DNA of 64,000 nt from Iris pallida (taxonomy: Eukaryota > Streptophyta > Magnoliopsida > Asparagales > Iridaceae). The stretch covers positions 49,349,614-49,413,613 of the forward strand of contig JANAVB010005597.1 in the NCBI GenBank assembly GCA_029216955.1. Reading direction: 5' to 3'. This document shows, piece after piece, positions 20,810 through 32,049 of the stretch (the first letter of the stretch is position 1; each line of letters starts with the position of its first letter). Under the pieces are notes generated by a model. It had not been told where the DNA came from. It was given only the letters and a program-made list of their open reading frames with translations, and made no database searches. Both the position numbers and the translations under genes were made by a program.

Positions 20810-22664
20810 CTGGAAATTGCTGAGAAATCCAATTTCGGGATGAACTTTTATGAAATGCCCACCCGCTGGATGAGTTTTATGAAATACCCAGAATTAAGTA
20901 TTTTCACGTTAAATATTCCAAGATTCTTTTAGATGCCACCCTGGAAAACTGCTATTTTTATAATACCGAAACTACCCCTCCGCGCGAATTGGTCATCTAT
21001 ATGTATTTGAATTCAAAAAACTCAGATCTGGATTGCGATTTTCGTCTTCTTCTTATTCACGGAAAATCTGAATTCCATTGCTCTCATCTTCAGCAGAGAT
21101 CGCAAAAATCGTTCGTAGTTCGGTGTGATTTTTTCAGTCAAACTCAGTCATCGCTCGTCATCATTCACCATCATCATCATTTTCATCGTGGAGACATTTG
21201 AAGTTTTCCGACGATTAGGTCAATTGTGGAGAGAAGATTTCTTTCTTTTCCATAAGGATTATCATCGTTTTGAAAGAAGAAATAAACTCTTTATTTTTGA
21301 CAAAATTTTTCTAAAAAAAAAATATTCTCCGTGTTAAAACCACGGAGAATGACCATTCTCCGTACTAAAAACGGGAATGACAATTCTCCGTTTTAAAAAC
21401 CACGGAGAATGGCATTCTCCGTGTTAAAAACCACGGAGAATGACAATTTTCTATGGGTTTTAACACGGAGAATGCCATTCTCCGTGGTAAAGTGACGGAG
21501 AATGGCCATCTCCGTCATTTTAGTACGGAGAATAGCTATTCTCCGTGGTTTAACACGGAGAATGGTCATTCTCCGTCTTTTTTAATACGGAGAATGACCA
21601 TTCTCCTCCATGTTAACACGAGATTGGTCATTCTCCGTGTTAATATCACGGAGAATGACCATTCTCCGTGTCGAAAAACGGAGAATGACCGTTCTCCGTT
21701 GTAAAAAATGACGGAGAATGTCCATTCTCCTGCGTTTTAACACTGGAATGACCATTCTCCGTGCTAAATTATACGGAGAATGGTCATTCTCCGTTTATTT
21801 AACACGGAGAATGGTCATTCTCCGTTTTATTTAACACGGAGAATGGTCATTCTTGACCATTCTCCGTGCTAAATTACACGGAGAATGGCATTCTTCGTGC
21901 TAAATTACACGGAGAATGGCATTCGCCGTATAAATTAAGACAGAGAATGGCCATTCTCGTCTAAATTATGACGGAGAATGGTCATTCTCCGTGTAATTTT
22001 AGCACGGAGAATGACCATTCTCCGTGTAAATTAAGACGGAGAATGTCATTCTCCGTGTACTAACACGGAGAATGGTCATTCTCCGTGTAAATTAGAGGAG
22101 AATGCCATTCTCCGTTACTAACACAGACGAATGACCACCCTCATGCGAAATTAACATTTTTTGTGTTCTAACACGGAGAATGCCATTCTCATGTATTTTA
22201 TGGTCAGCTGAAACTTTGGAGGGCCATAACTTTTGACTGGGAGGTCGAAACGAGGTCCCGTTTGTGGCAAAACGAGCGTATCTTTGAGGAGGCTGAAAGT
22301 AACAGTTTTATCGTTAGACGGCCTTCCGAAATTTTAGAATCGTAAAAAATGATGTTGGACCTCCGTTTTAGCACTTTTGCCGTTTGTCTCGGTCTTTCCG
22401 AAATTTTTCGACGAGTTTTTTGAAGATTTTGAGGAGAAAACCTAGATTCGAAAGTGAGCAGCGTATGGAAGAAGATGAAGTATCGAAACATTTTTTTAAG
22501 AGCAGTTTCGTGGGTGTTTTCAATAAATTAAAAGGAAGGGCAAAAGGGTCATTTGGAACCCGCTTTGGATAAGTTTCTCTAATTTTGGGCACGCGATGAA
22601 AGTTTTTTTAGCGTGGGTTTTACATAAATTTTTTTTAGTTTTTGGACATTCCATAAATTCTCCC
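20810..22664. mobile_element. 1,855 bp insertion with 9 bp TSD, putative non-autonomous Mutator-like element
   Basis: It is flanked by ATTTTTATT at 20801-20809 and 22665-22673. Block copy 2 has a single ATTTTTATT (55446-55454) with continuous flanks, giving a clean filled/empty site pair. A 9 bp target duplication is typical of Mutator-like elements (established). The ends, CTGGAAATTG and the reverse complement GGGAGAATTT, are only weakly similar, so terminal inverted repeats are poor. The left ~120 bp holds two TTTTATGAAAT-CCC motifs. A region of unknown function follows, then a long palindromic array (21324-22193), then ~450 bp of unique sequence to the right end. No transposase domain is visible, so it would need help in trans. 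Confidence 0.7.
21324..22193. repeat. Array of ~25 palindromic ~35 bp units
   Basis: Each unit is built from ACGGAGAATG directly followed by its reverse complement CATTCTCCGT (centre sometimes one or two bases different), separated by AT-rich spacers such as GTGTTAAA or GCTAAATTA. Many units are exact 20-22 bp palindromes, while others carry one or two substitutions or deletions. Since each unit is its own reverse complement, the array reads alike on both strands and can pair within or between units. It lies wholly inside the 20810-22664 insertion and does not occur elsewhere in the window. Confidence 0.93.
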
Positions 22665-22934
22665 ATTTTTATTTTGATATAGTCTGAAGACAATATACAA
22701 AGTCAGAGTCGGCTTCAACATTTTTGAGGACCTAAACAAGTCTCCAAAAATGGGACCCTTATATCTCTATAATTTTTTTATAAATTCAATCTAAAATACA
22801 ATATAATTAGTCATAAGTTCTAAATTTATAGCAAGATTTATGGAGACTTATTTTTTATAGGTTTTATTTAGATTATTCTCCAGGAAGCCAGGTTTTTCCA
22901 AGCCCATACATTTTATTCTGGATAAAAAAAAAAA

Positions 22935-23098
22935 CGACATTGAGATTTGGACCGACTCGCGCTGGTCTCTCCACACTTGGCGGACGTCCATTAGCTCCTC
23001 CCGTCCGGATGGGTCCACGTTAGCAGGGAGGCCAATGTTGTCCGCCAACGTGGGCGCGGACCAGCCCCACGGACGGACAAATATCATTTTTCGTAAAA
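22935..23098. mobile_element. Foldback (hairpin) MITE, copy 1
   Basis: The two halves are imperfect inverted repeats: ACGACATTGAGATTTGGACC... at the left, and its complement ending ...GGACAAATATCATTTTTCGT at the right. The inner arms are GGTC...CTTGGCGGAC and GTCCGCCAACGTGGGCGCGGACC. The version in copy 2 (55724-55908) is closer to a perfect foldback. No clear target duplication was seen. Confidence 0.6.
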
Positions 23099-23131
23099 AA
23101 AAAATTGATGCTTAAAGAAAAATAGAGCAAA

Positions 23132-23144
23132 CCCCCACCCCCCC

Positions 23145-23179
<35 letters not shown>

Positions 23180-23192
23180 NNNNNNNNNNNNN
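23132..23192. other. Poly-C tract and 13 N assembly gap
   Basis: C-rich run 23132-23179 (with two A interruptions near its start), followed by N at 23180-23192. Similarity to block copy 2 ends in this tract, and copy 2 has its own poly-C at the same place (55915-55940). This marks a contig or scaffold junction. Confidence 0.97.
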
Positions 23193-23253
23193 ATATCCTA
23201 AAGTAAAAAATAATATATATATATATATATTATATTATATATATATATATATA

Positions 23254-23288
<35 letters not shown>

Positions 23289-24380
23289 AAAACAAAAGAA
23301 AAGAAAATGAAACAGACAGCAGGGGGGATTCGAACTCGGCCCAGCGGGTCGAGTTCTCGGGTGCGGTCGGGCTGGCCAGGGGGTCAGCCCGCTCTGGGTG
23401 TTAGGGTTAGGATTCGGGTTACATTTATTTAGGTTTTAAATTAATAATAATAAAATCCGATAAAACAAAATCCTGTGTCCTGACAGTTAGGGACACAGGA
23501 GTCGCGTGTCCGTGCTAAGCACGACACGTACGGGTCTTGTCCTTCGTGTCCAAGCACTGGGCTAGGATCCTCGTGTCCGGGCGAACCATATACGTGTGTA
23601 CGAGACACGTACAACACGGTTATCACACTGCTACCTACGTGTCCGGCGAGCTGTGGGGGTTCGAGGGTGCTGGACAGCGGAGGAGTCGACGTGGACGTGG
23701 TGCTCGGGCGGCACTGCGTTCGTCTCGAGGAGACGCGTCGGATGGTGGCGGTGGATGGGGTGATCGACGTCGGGGAGTTGGCGTTGGGGCTTAGCCGGAG
23801 TTAGGGTTCCGGTCGTGGGTTTGGGGAAGAGAGGGTTGTGGGGGCGTCGATGGTGGTCGTGGGGTTGAGCTAGGGTTAGGGCTGAGTATGGGGGTTCTTA
23901 TAGGAGGGTTTGAGTCGGTCGGGCTGGGCTAGGTCGGCCGAAAATGGCGGGGTCAGGTCGGCGTCGGTCGTCGGTCAGTCGTCGGGCAGGAGCAGTTGGG
24001 AGGAGAGAGAGGGTGATCGTGGGGGGGGTAGGTAGATTAGCAGTCAGGCCCCTAGGATTTAGGAATTTGCAAAAAACCCTAACAATGTCTAAATGCAAAA
24101 AAAATTTGCATCCCGCACTTTAAAATAAATAACTAATTACAAACTGACTTCTAAACAATTCGAAATATTACAAACAGCTATTAAGACATTTTAATAAATT
24201 GCAAAACTACCTTAAAACATTTCAATAAATTACAAAATGGTATTTTAGCTTTAAAACTCATTTAAAAATTATTTTAAAAATTGTAAAAAAATTCCTAAAA
24301 TTATATTAAATTATTTTAAGGCTAAAAATGACATTAACAACAAATTAACACTAATTTAAACAAAAATTGAAAAACAGGGG
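23193..24380. other. Unassigned DNA after the gap
   Basis: Not present elsewhere in the window. It starts with TA microsatellite blocks (about 23211-23284). A GC-rich stretch follows (23320-24040), with repeated GTGTCC and ACACGTAC words and GGTCGG-rich sequence. The last ~300 bp are AT-rich. The composition shift resembles an LTR remnant, but I see no TG...CA ends or second copy to prove it. The open frame at 23537-23794 is rich in Arg, Gly and Ala, with no known domain. Confidence 0.5.
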
Positions 24381-27034
24381 TTGACATTAACCTAAGAAGG
24401 ATTCAAAGACTGGTTGAAGATGGACCTTTGAGTTCATTGGAAGTAGAGGTACTACCAGTCTGTGAATCCTGCTTGGAAGGTAAAATGACCAAAAGGCCTT
24501 TTACGGTAAAGGGGTATAGGGCCAAAGATGTGTTGGAATTGGTTCATTCTGATTTGTGTGGACCCATGACTATCCAAGCTAGAGGTGGCTTTGAATATTT
24601 TATCACATTTATTGACGATTATTCAAGGTATGGATACATTTATTTGATGCGCCGTAAGTCTGAGTGCTTTGAGAAATTCAAAGAGTACAAGGCTGAAATG
24701 GAGAAACGTCATAGAAAATATATCAAGTCATTACGATCAGATCGTGGTAGCGAGTACCTCTTTGGAGAGTTTAGGAATTATTTATCAGAGGCTGGAATTG
24801 CATCCCAATTGACTGCACCTGGAACGCCCCAACAGAATGGTGTAGCCGAAAGAAGGAATAGAACTCTTATGGAGATGGTTAGATCAATGATGAGTTATTC
24901 AGATTTGCCAGATTCGTTTTGGGAATATGCCTTAGAGACTGCAACTTATATTTTGAACTTGGTTCCTTCTAAGTCAGTACCTCTTACTCCCACAGAGCTG
25001 TGGATTGGGCATAAGCCTAGTCTGGAAACATGTTCGCATTTGGGGTAGTCCAGCACATGTGCTGAATGGAAAAGCAGATAAGTTGGAATCTCATACAGAA
25101 GTACGCTTGTTTGTAGGCTATCCAAGAGGAACGAAAGGAGGTTTATTTTATAGTCCTAAGGATCAGAAGGTCATTGTTAGCACCAATGCCCGATTCTTAG
25201 AGGAAGACTATGTGATGAACCATAAACCCACAAGTAGAGTTGTTCTAGAAGAACTGAGACGTGAGACACCAAGTACTTCAGTACCAACAGTACAAGAGGA
25301 TGAACCACAAATAACTGCACAACGTGTCACAAATATTATACCACAACCGATAGTGCCTCGTCGTAGTGGGAGGGTTGTGATACAACCTGATAGATATATG
25401 TTCTTGGGAGAGTCGTCAGACTTCGTCCCTGACGAAAGATTATGATCCTGTACCTACAATGAAGCACTCCAAGATAAAGATGCAGAGTCTTGGCAAAAAG
25501 CAATGATATCTGAAATAGAATCTATGGATTCTAATCAGGTCTGGGAGCTTGTAGAACCACCCGTTGGTGTAAAAGCCATTGGATGCAAGTGGGTCTATAA
25601 GAGAAAAAGAGGATCAGATGGTAAGGTTGAAACCTTTAAAGCTCGCTTGTAGCAAAAGGTTTTACTCAAAGAGAGGGTATCGATTATGAGGAAACCTTTT
25701 TCTCCTGTAGCCATGCTTAAGTCTATTCAGATTCTTTTATCTATTACAGCTCATCTCGATTATGAGATTTGGCAAATGGATGTCAAGACAGCTTTCCTTA
25801 ATGGAAGTTTTGAGGAAGACATCTATATGAAACAACCAGACGGGTTCATTGAAAAGGGCCAGGAGCATCTTGTTGTGAAGCTCAAGAAGTCCATTTATGG
25901 ACTTAAGCAAGCTTCCAGATCTTGGAACATATGTTTTGATCAGGTGATAAAATCCTATGGATTTGATCAATTTCAGGATGAATCATGTGTATACAGAAAG
26001 TGTGACAGAAATGTGGTGGTGTTCTAGTACTTTATGTGGATGACATCTTGCTCATTGGAAACAATATGAAGGTATTATCTGATGTAATGGTATGGTTATC
26101 CAAACAGTTTGATATGAAGGACTTGGGAGAAGTAGGTCACATCCTTGGGATCAAAGTTCTACGAGATCGCAAGAAAAGGATGTTGGGCTTATCCCAAGCT
26201 TTCTATATCGATACTGTACTAACTCATTTTAGTATGCAAAATTCTAAGAAAGGTTTTTTACCTTTTAGACATGGAATTGCTCTATCAAAAGAGCAGTATC
26301 CGAGGACACCTAAAGAGATAGAGAACATGAAGGCAGTTCCTTATGCTTCATCAGTAGGAAGCTTAATGTATGCAATGCTATGTACGAGACCAGACATCTG
26401 CTTTGTCGTAGGCATGGTCAGCAGATATCATTCTAACCCAGGACAAGAGCATTGGACTGCCGTAAAGCATATTTTGAAGTACCTGAAAAGGACTAAAGAG
26501 TATATGCTAGTTTACCAGGCAGATAGTTTAGTTCCCTTGGGGTATACAGACTCAGATTTTCAGTCAGATAGGGATTCCAGGAAATCTACCTCAGGTTATG
26601 TGTTTACTTTGGGAGGTGGAGCCATTGTGTGGAGGAGTATCAAGAAAAAATGTATTGCTGATTCCACCATGGAGGCCGAGTATGTGGCAGCCTCTGAGGC
26701 AGCCAAAGAAGCGGTTTGGCTCAGAAACTTTCTGTTGGACTTGGATGTGGTACCTAGTTTGCCTAAGTCTATTACACTTTATTGTGATAATAGTGGTGCA
26801 GTTGCAAACTCGAAGGAACCACGAGCCCATAAGACAGGCAAACACATTGAGCACAAGTACCACCTGATACGAGATTTCGTAAAGAAAGGAAAAGTTGTTG
26901 TGATCAAGATAGCATCAGCCGACAACCTAGCTGATCCTTTACAAAGAGCTTACCAGCTAAGGCTTTTGACAGTTATGTTGAAGGAATGGGAGTCAGATGT
27001 GTAACATCATGGCTTTAAGTATAAGTGGGAGATT
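24381..27034 (+). pseudogene. Ty1/copia pol (integrase, RT, RNase H), 5'-truncated and frameshifted
   Basis: Begins inside the GAG-pre-integrase domain (LPVCESCLEGKMTKRPF). The integrase core shows HSDLCGP, SLRSDRGSEY and NGVAERRNRTL, so the DDE residues are present (24428-25048). Its C-terminal part continues in another frame (25005-25445). RT covers about 25450-26100 with WQMDVKTAFLNG and KSIYGLKQASR; the YVDD box sits at about 26028-26045. RNase H follows (STSGYVFTLGGG, ADSTMEAEYVAASEAAKEAV, CDNSGAVANSK). Frame changes occur near 25040, 25650, 25690, 26022 and 26955, so the copy is dead. gag, the protease and the 5' LTR are missing; the sequence left of 24381 is unrelated. Integrase preceding RT is the copia order. 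A PPT (AAGTGGGAGATT) precedes the 3' LTR. Confidence 0.9.
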
Positions 27035-27570
27035 TGTAACAGTATAGTGAAAAGTAATACTTTGAGTATAAGTGGAAGATTATTAGGGTTATATACTAAA
27101 AGCATCACTTTTATAGTAACCTTATTTCCTTAAATTTTGAATGAGAATCATATGGGCAAATATTTGCATATTGTATTTGTTGCAAGTGTTATTGCAAATG
27201 TCTGATATTCTATATTGTAGATAATATGGTGTGTGGTGTCACACAGAAGTTCATATTATCAGTTTTCTATGGAGTATATAAATAGTTCACAACCTAGATG
27301 GACTTGGACAATCTATTGGAAAGGTTGTAGTGTAATCTGGTATTAGTCTATCTTGAATATAGGTTTACACTAGTACACTTTGTGTGTATTGAACAGGACC
27401 ACTTGAGGTTGTTCTCTTTGTACTGACTACATAAGAGAACAAACACCTCTGTTATTATGGATGTTTGTGCTCTTAATCCGGATATAATAACAGACATGTA
27501 TATGCAGTGTGCATTACTTTGACTCATAAAAGAGTGAGATTCATTATGGATCAACAACCTCTATGAATTG
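27035..27570 (+). mobile_element. Copia 3' LTR, first part
   Basis: Starts TGTAACAGTATAG directly after the PPT and contains a TATA-like GTATATAAATAG near 27274. It is cut at 27570 by the nested element, with AATTG (27566-27570) as the left target duplicate. The rest of this LTR resumes at 37475. Confidence 0.75.
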
Positions 27571-29053
27571 TGTCACGACCTGTACCCGCTTTTCGAATAC
27601 GAGACGTGTCCAAGCCAGCCTATGCCGCAGAGTCGGCGGTAGAACGCTGTCAAGCCCGCAAGTAATAACTGCTCAAAATAACATTTGCTGCTCATTCACA
27701 TTTCTAAATTTATTACAATAGTTACAACATTTATAAAAAAATACACATTTCTCACATTTAAAGAAAATGACAACTAGTTCAACTATCTATGTCGGCCTCA
27801 GCATACCCATGTCTTTCCAGTGCTAAGAGTGATCGCGCTAAACCTGAAAAATATTGGTTTCAGTCAGGAATGGAACAAGTACACAAACCGACGGCAATAC
27901 AAAAACACAATAGAATTAACAAGACATGGAAATAACATATGAGATATCAAAACTGGAAGATAACTGATGACATAGCACGATAGAGAAGAAAACAAGAAAA
28001 ACTAATAAAAGACATCTATCTAGGTGGTTTGAAATATTATTTTCAACATGTGAACGGCTAGGGGATAAATACGGCTCACTGCACGTGTCGTGTGCAGCTG
28101 CTATCATTCACGATTAGACATATTGGGATAGTTCTGGGTAGTCCACATGTATACTAAGATATTTTCCCTTCCGACAACTCGGTGTGACGAGCGTGTCAAC
28201 AAGCAGCAAGATATATGTATAGACATGAAATAAAAAGACTACTATGAATCAAAAGCAATCAGAAAGTGCACTTGCCGATAGTCCTGAGCTGCGGTTATGA
28301 GTCGAGCACTGAGTCAAAGTCCACAGAACCTATATTATGAGTTGATATTAATCAATACATGAGTTTAAGTTAAACTAAGTCCATCTTTTAAATATTGTAA
28401 GCTTCCCTATATGTTTAGTAGGTTTAAGGGTTTGGACTGTCTTCTGAGTTCAATTATTCTCTCGAACCTTGTCTTCATCTACTCAAGCTTTATAGGTATC
28501 TAGGAAGCACTACCCTTGATGCAGTATGGTCGTAGCACTCTACCTTAACATTACCTCTCATTACCCCAAACATGGTCTCACATCCCATTAGCTACCTACC
28601 CATGACTTAAGATTTGAAAATTGGGGATAGGCTAAAGCTGGTACAAGGGACTACGGGCTGGGCTCCAAATACCCAATTGAACAGTAGGAATGACCAATGT
28701 GAAGACTAACCTTTACTTGTAAAGGCTGATATCAGAGAACAAAATGAGATGGTAAGATGAGTCAAATGAAGGGTAACATCAGTGAAGGATATAACCTAAC
28801 ACATGCCTCACATACCCACACCTGATGCATCACTCTGTAGATTCCTACACACACTGGTTTGTTGTTCAAGACACTGCTGCTGTCAGTAACATCTGCAGGT
28901 TGTCCACCTATACACCCATACTTCCCTCTGAATAATAACCAACTCACAACTGCAACTTTGTATTTAACTTGCTGCAATTATGTAGTTTAATAAACAGATT
29001 TGAACCTCCCACATAAGGGTCCCTATGGTCATATATATATAATAATATATATA

Positions 29054-29105
<52 letters not shown>

Positions 29106-31571
29106 TTGTTTACAATTGCATATAACTGATGCATATGGTGATATTCAAGACAATGTCCATTGCAGAAACTGCAAGCCAACTGTTGCACAGGTATGTGCAT
29201 AACACACACACACACACACAAAGCACCTATCCATGGCTGCACACCTATCCAGTGCTGATGTTACAACAGTAATTATTCCTGCCAATTTACAGAGAGTGAC
29301 ACCTATTTCATTCATTGATATATAGGTTCACTAGTGACTCCTCTTGTGTTCAGTCCATTCGTGCTATCTCTTACACTATGTGTATACCCTTTATTATGAC
29401 ACTACCTCTGTTCGATCCTATATTTGTTGTTTTCCTATTTCCAGTTACCGCTTGTGGTTGTGTGGAATCCTATGGACACTCATAAGGAAACCCTGATACC
29501 AAGGAATCACGATCAGGCCCTAGATTTCCCTTATACGATTAGGGGTCTGCTGCACTTAATCAAGGTATACAGACATACTTTGCTCGACCCACACGCACAC
29601 AATTGGGTCATGCTCTGTTCGAACAGAGGTGTATGAAGTATCTCACCTTCCTTGTTTCTTAATGTTTTGGGGGACATATAAGTACTGTGTTCTTCCCACA
29701 GATTTCAGGTATCTCCATACATCCAAATATGGCTACACATTGGGCTTCCTATCTCGATACTGGACTGCTGCCCACCCACAGGGTCTGCCCCGACCTACTT
29801 CCTTATAGTTTATTGCATTGGTGTGACCCTTCACTTTACTGATACGTCATCTTAATGACTGATACCCATGTATTTGACTGAAACGAATTTGACAGCAGGT
29901 ATCCAAACGGATACCTATTACTGAAACAACATATACGAATGTGCAACCAGTGCAATTGCAGCTGATACCATATTGATACTATTGCCCTTACTCTATAATC
30001 TAACAAAGGTATCGGTCGACTCGAGTTATGATTGGTACCACACCTAGCACATACATCCCTTGGTCACATAGACTCCTACACATGTTCCTCTACCTGCTAC
30101 ATAAATGTGAAATTGTCTTTCCGTTGCCCACTACCAATATCAAATACCTGTTTTGTGTCAAACACCCTTTACCCGCTATAGGAATTTTGTATTCCTGCAA
30201 CACTGACCTGAACCCACCATACGGTGCTGGACAGCATTTTCAGCTATCTGCAGGACGCGGTTTGCCAATTGGGAACACACACCTGGTACATAACACACAT
30301 AGAAGAGCATTCTGAGACTTATCCTCACTAAGAATTCAATTAGCCTATTATCAAATAGCAAAAGCAATGAAACAAGCCCCTTATATACTTGTACAATTCC
30401 TAATATCCTGGCCACCAAGGTTGGAACCTATAGATCCTTGCTTGCTAAAATACAACCCTGTGCCTATGGGTCTTGCCTTCTATTGATTTGACAGGCACAA
30501 AGTGTAAGGCTTGATGCATACATCAATTTGATATCATGGTATCAACATAATCAGACACGGAATAACTGTTACCTTATTAACTACCCACAGGATACCTGAT
30601 ACTTTTCATGTTTGCAAGTATCATGTATCGACTGGCACATGATATGAGTACCAATATCTATGCAAGCTGAGGCAACTTGACCCACTGTGACTTTGTGCAG
30701 CTTTCTCTTGACAGAGACTTGCAATATCTAACGCAACTCCGACTGGTACTACCCCTGATACTAAGTAGTCCGCTTACTATCTACCGCGCACAACTGACAG
30801 TAGGATAGTGCACATTGCGTGCATGCCCTCTGTCCAAACTTTGGCAGAGTTTATACTTGCTATCCACGCCCTCCTGAACGTAATGGTACAACCAATGTTT
30901 GCACCCCGACTTCACTCTAATAAACAGAGCCCCTATGCTCAATATGTCCTCTAAGAAAACTCGAATTCTGATACAGGGAATACCCAGTAGACTTAATGGG
31001 ACACGACCATGCTTACATAAAGTTTCCTACTTAGTAATTACTTCAAACATCTATCAATTCCCTCATCCCATGCTTTGTTAAAGACAAAATGGTAACTTTA
31101 GGGGTGGTTTAGTTTACCTCTTTGGTTTCGAAGTGAAAATCGATCGTTCCTTGACCCTTCTCTGATATCACCTCACGGCAGGGAAGAAGTGGAGAACTAG
31201 GGTTCGGCCACAAGCCTCTGATCCCTCTACTTATACTAGGGTTTTGTTGATTTGAAGGATAGGATTGAATATCTCTCCTTCTATCCAGAGCTGGATTCGA
31301 ACTCTTCTAATCCAGAGATTTAAATTTTGAACCGGCCGTTTGAAATTTAAACTAAGAATTTTACACTCCAGTCCCTCTCTTTGATCTATTTGTGAAACAT
31401 CCCTTCCTGTATTAGAATTTTTGAGAAAGACCCCTCTGCTATCCCTTATTGCATACAAGTGTAATCTAATACATTCACACTAATTGCCTATTAAAAGCCT
31501 TTATGCTTTTAAGTAATTATTCAGCAAAAATTATAATAATAAAAGATGGAAATTTTGGTCAAGGGCTTACA
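27571..31571 (-). repeat. Left LTR of the nested element
   Basis: 4,001 bp, TG...CA in plus orientation; in element orientation it is the 3' LTR. Contains an interrupted TA tract (29031-29103). Many GATACC/GTATC-type words recur between 29500 and 31000 without forming a tandem array. No domain is recognisable in its short open frames. Confidence 0.85.
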
Positions 31572-31610
31572 AATCTACCCTCCTTAAAATAATTTCGTCC
31601 TAGAAATTAA
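31572..31610 (-). promoter_or_regulatory. Polypurine tract of the nested element
   Basis: On the minus strand the sequence AAGGAGGGTAGAT leads directly into the LTR start TGTAAGCCC. It parallels the AAGGTGGTAGAG tract of the gypsy element at 5537-5560. Such a tract primes plus-strand DNA synthesis in LTR retrotransposons. Confidence 0.7.
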
Positions 31611-32049
31611 AGATAGACACAAGTGTAAGAATTTTATAACTCAAGCCTCGAAAAGATGAGGATAGCGCTCTCGTATCTCGTCTTCTCTCTCCCAAGTGGA
31701 TTCGCCCGGAGAATGGTGCCTCCATGCGACACGTACCAATAGAATGGTCTGGTTGCGTAGCACTTTCTCCCCGGTCCAAGATCTCCACGGGCTGCTCCTG
31801 ATAGCTAAGGCTCGGTCCCACCTCAATCTCCGAGTGGTCCAGCACGTGACTGGGGTCCGCCACGTACCGTCTCAGCTGGGACACGTGGAATACGTCGTGC
31901 ACTCCGTCCAATGCGGGTGGTAGTGCCAAACGGTATGCCACCTCTCCGATTTTCTCGAGGATGTGAAACGGACCGATATCTCTCGGACCACGTGTTGGGT
32001 GGCACACTAGTGGCATGTGCGTAGTGGGCTTCGAGTAGATCACAACCAT
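31600..32049 (-). pseudogene. Integrase C-terminus and chromodomain remnant
   Basis: The only coding remnant of the nested element. One frame has the integrase tail (GPFHILEKIGEVAYRLALPP and VHDVFHVSQLRRYV, then a HSEIEVGPSLSYQ segment). The chromodomain-like end (RNQTILLVRVAWRHHSPGE, then STWEREDEI) continues in the overlapping frame at 31641-31826, so a frameshift separates them. It resembles the same region of the gypsy elements at 5726-6140 and 40331-40708 but is clearly diverged, which places both in related chromovirus groups. No catalytic integrase residues are left. Confidence 0.85.

Larger units (their letters stand above)
1..23179. repeat. ~21 kb duplicated block, copy 1
   Basis: This block is repeated at 34631-55940 in the same order and orientation. 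Position 1 corresponds to 34631, and both copies run into a poly-C tract (23132-23179 and 55915-55940). Subtracting the 1,855 bp insertion unique to copy 1 leaves about the same length as copy 2. By eye most differences are one- or two-base indels in homopolymers and dinucleotide runs, with sparse substitutions and some repeat-number changes. The copy is open at the left window edge, so it probably starts further upstream. It may be a real segmental duplication or an unpurged second haplotype; the N gap right after it favours the latter. Confidence 0.92.

Noticed and set aside
21324..22193. CRISPR array
   Set aside because: The repeats are palindromic with short variable AT-rich spacers, in a plant genome and inside a transposon-like insertion; there are no cas genes.
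23537..23794. Arg/Gly/Ala-rich 85-codon frame
   Set aside because: GC-rich composition alone explains it; no recognisable domain or neighbouring gene structure.
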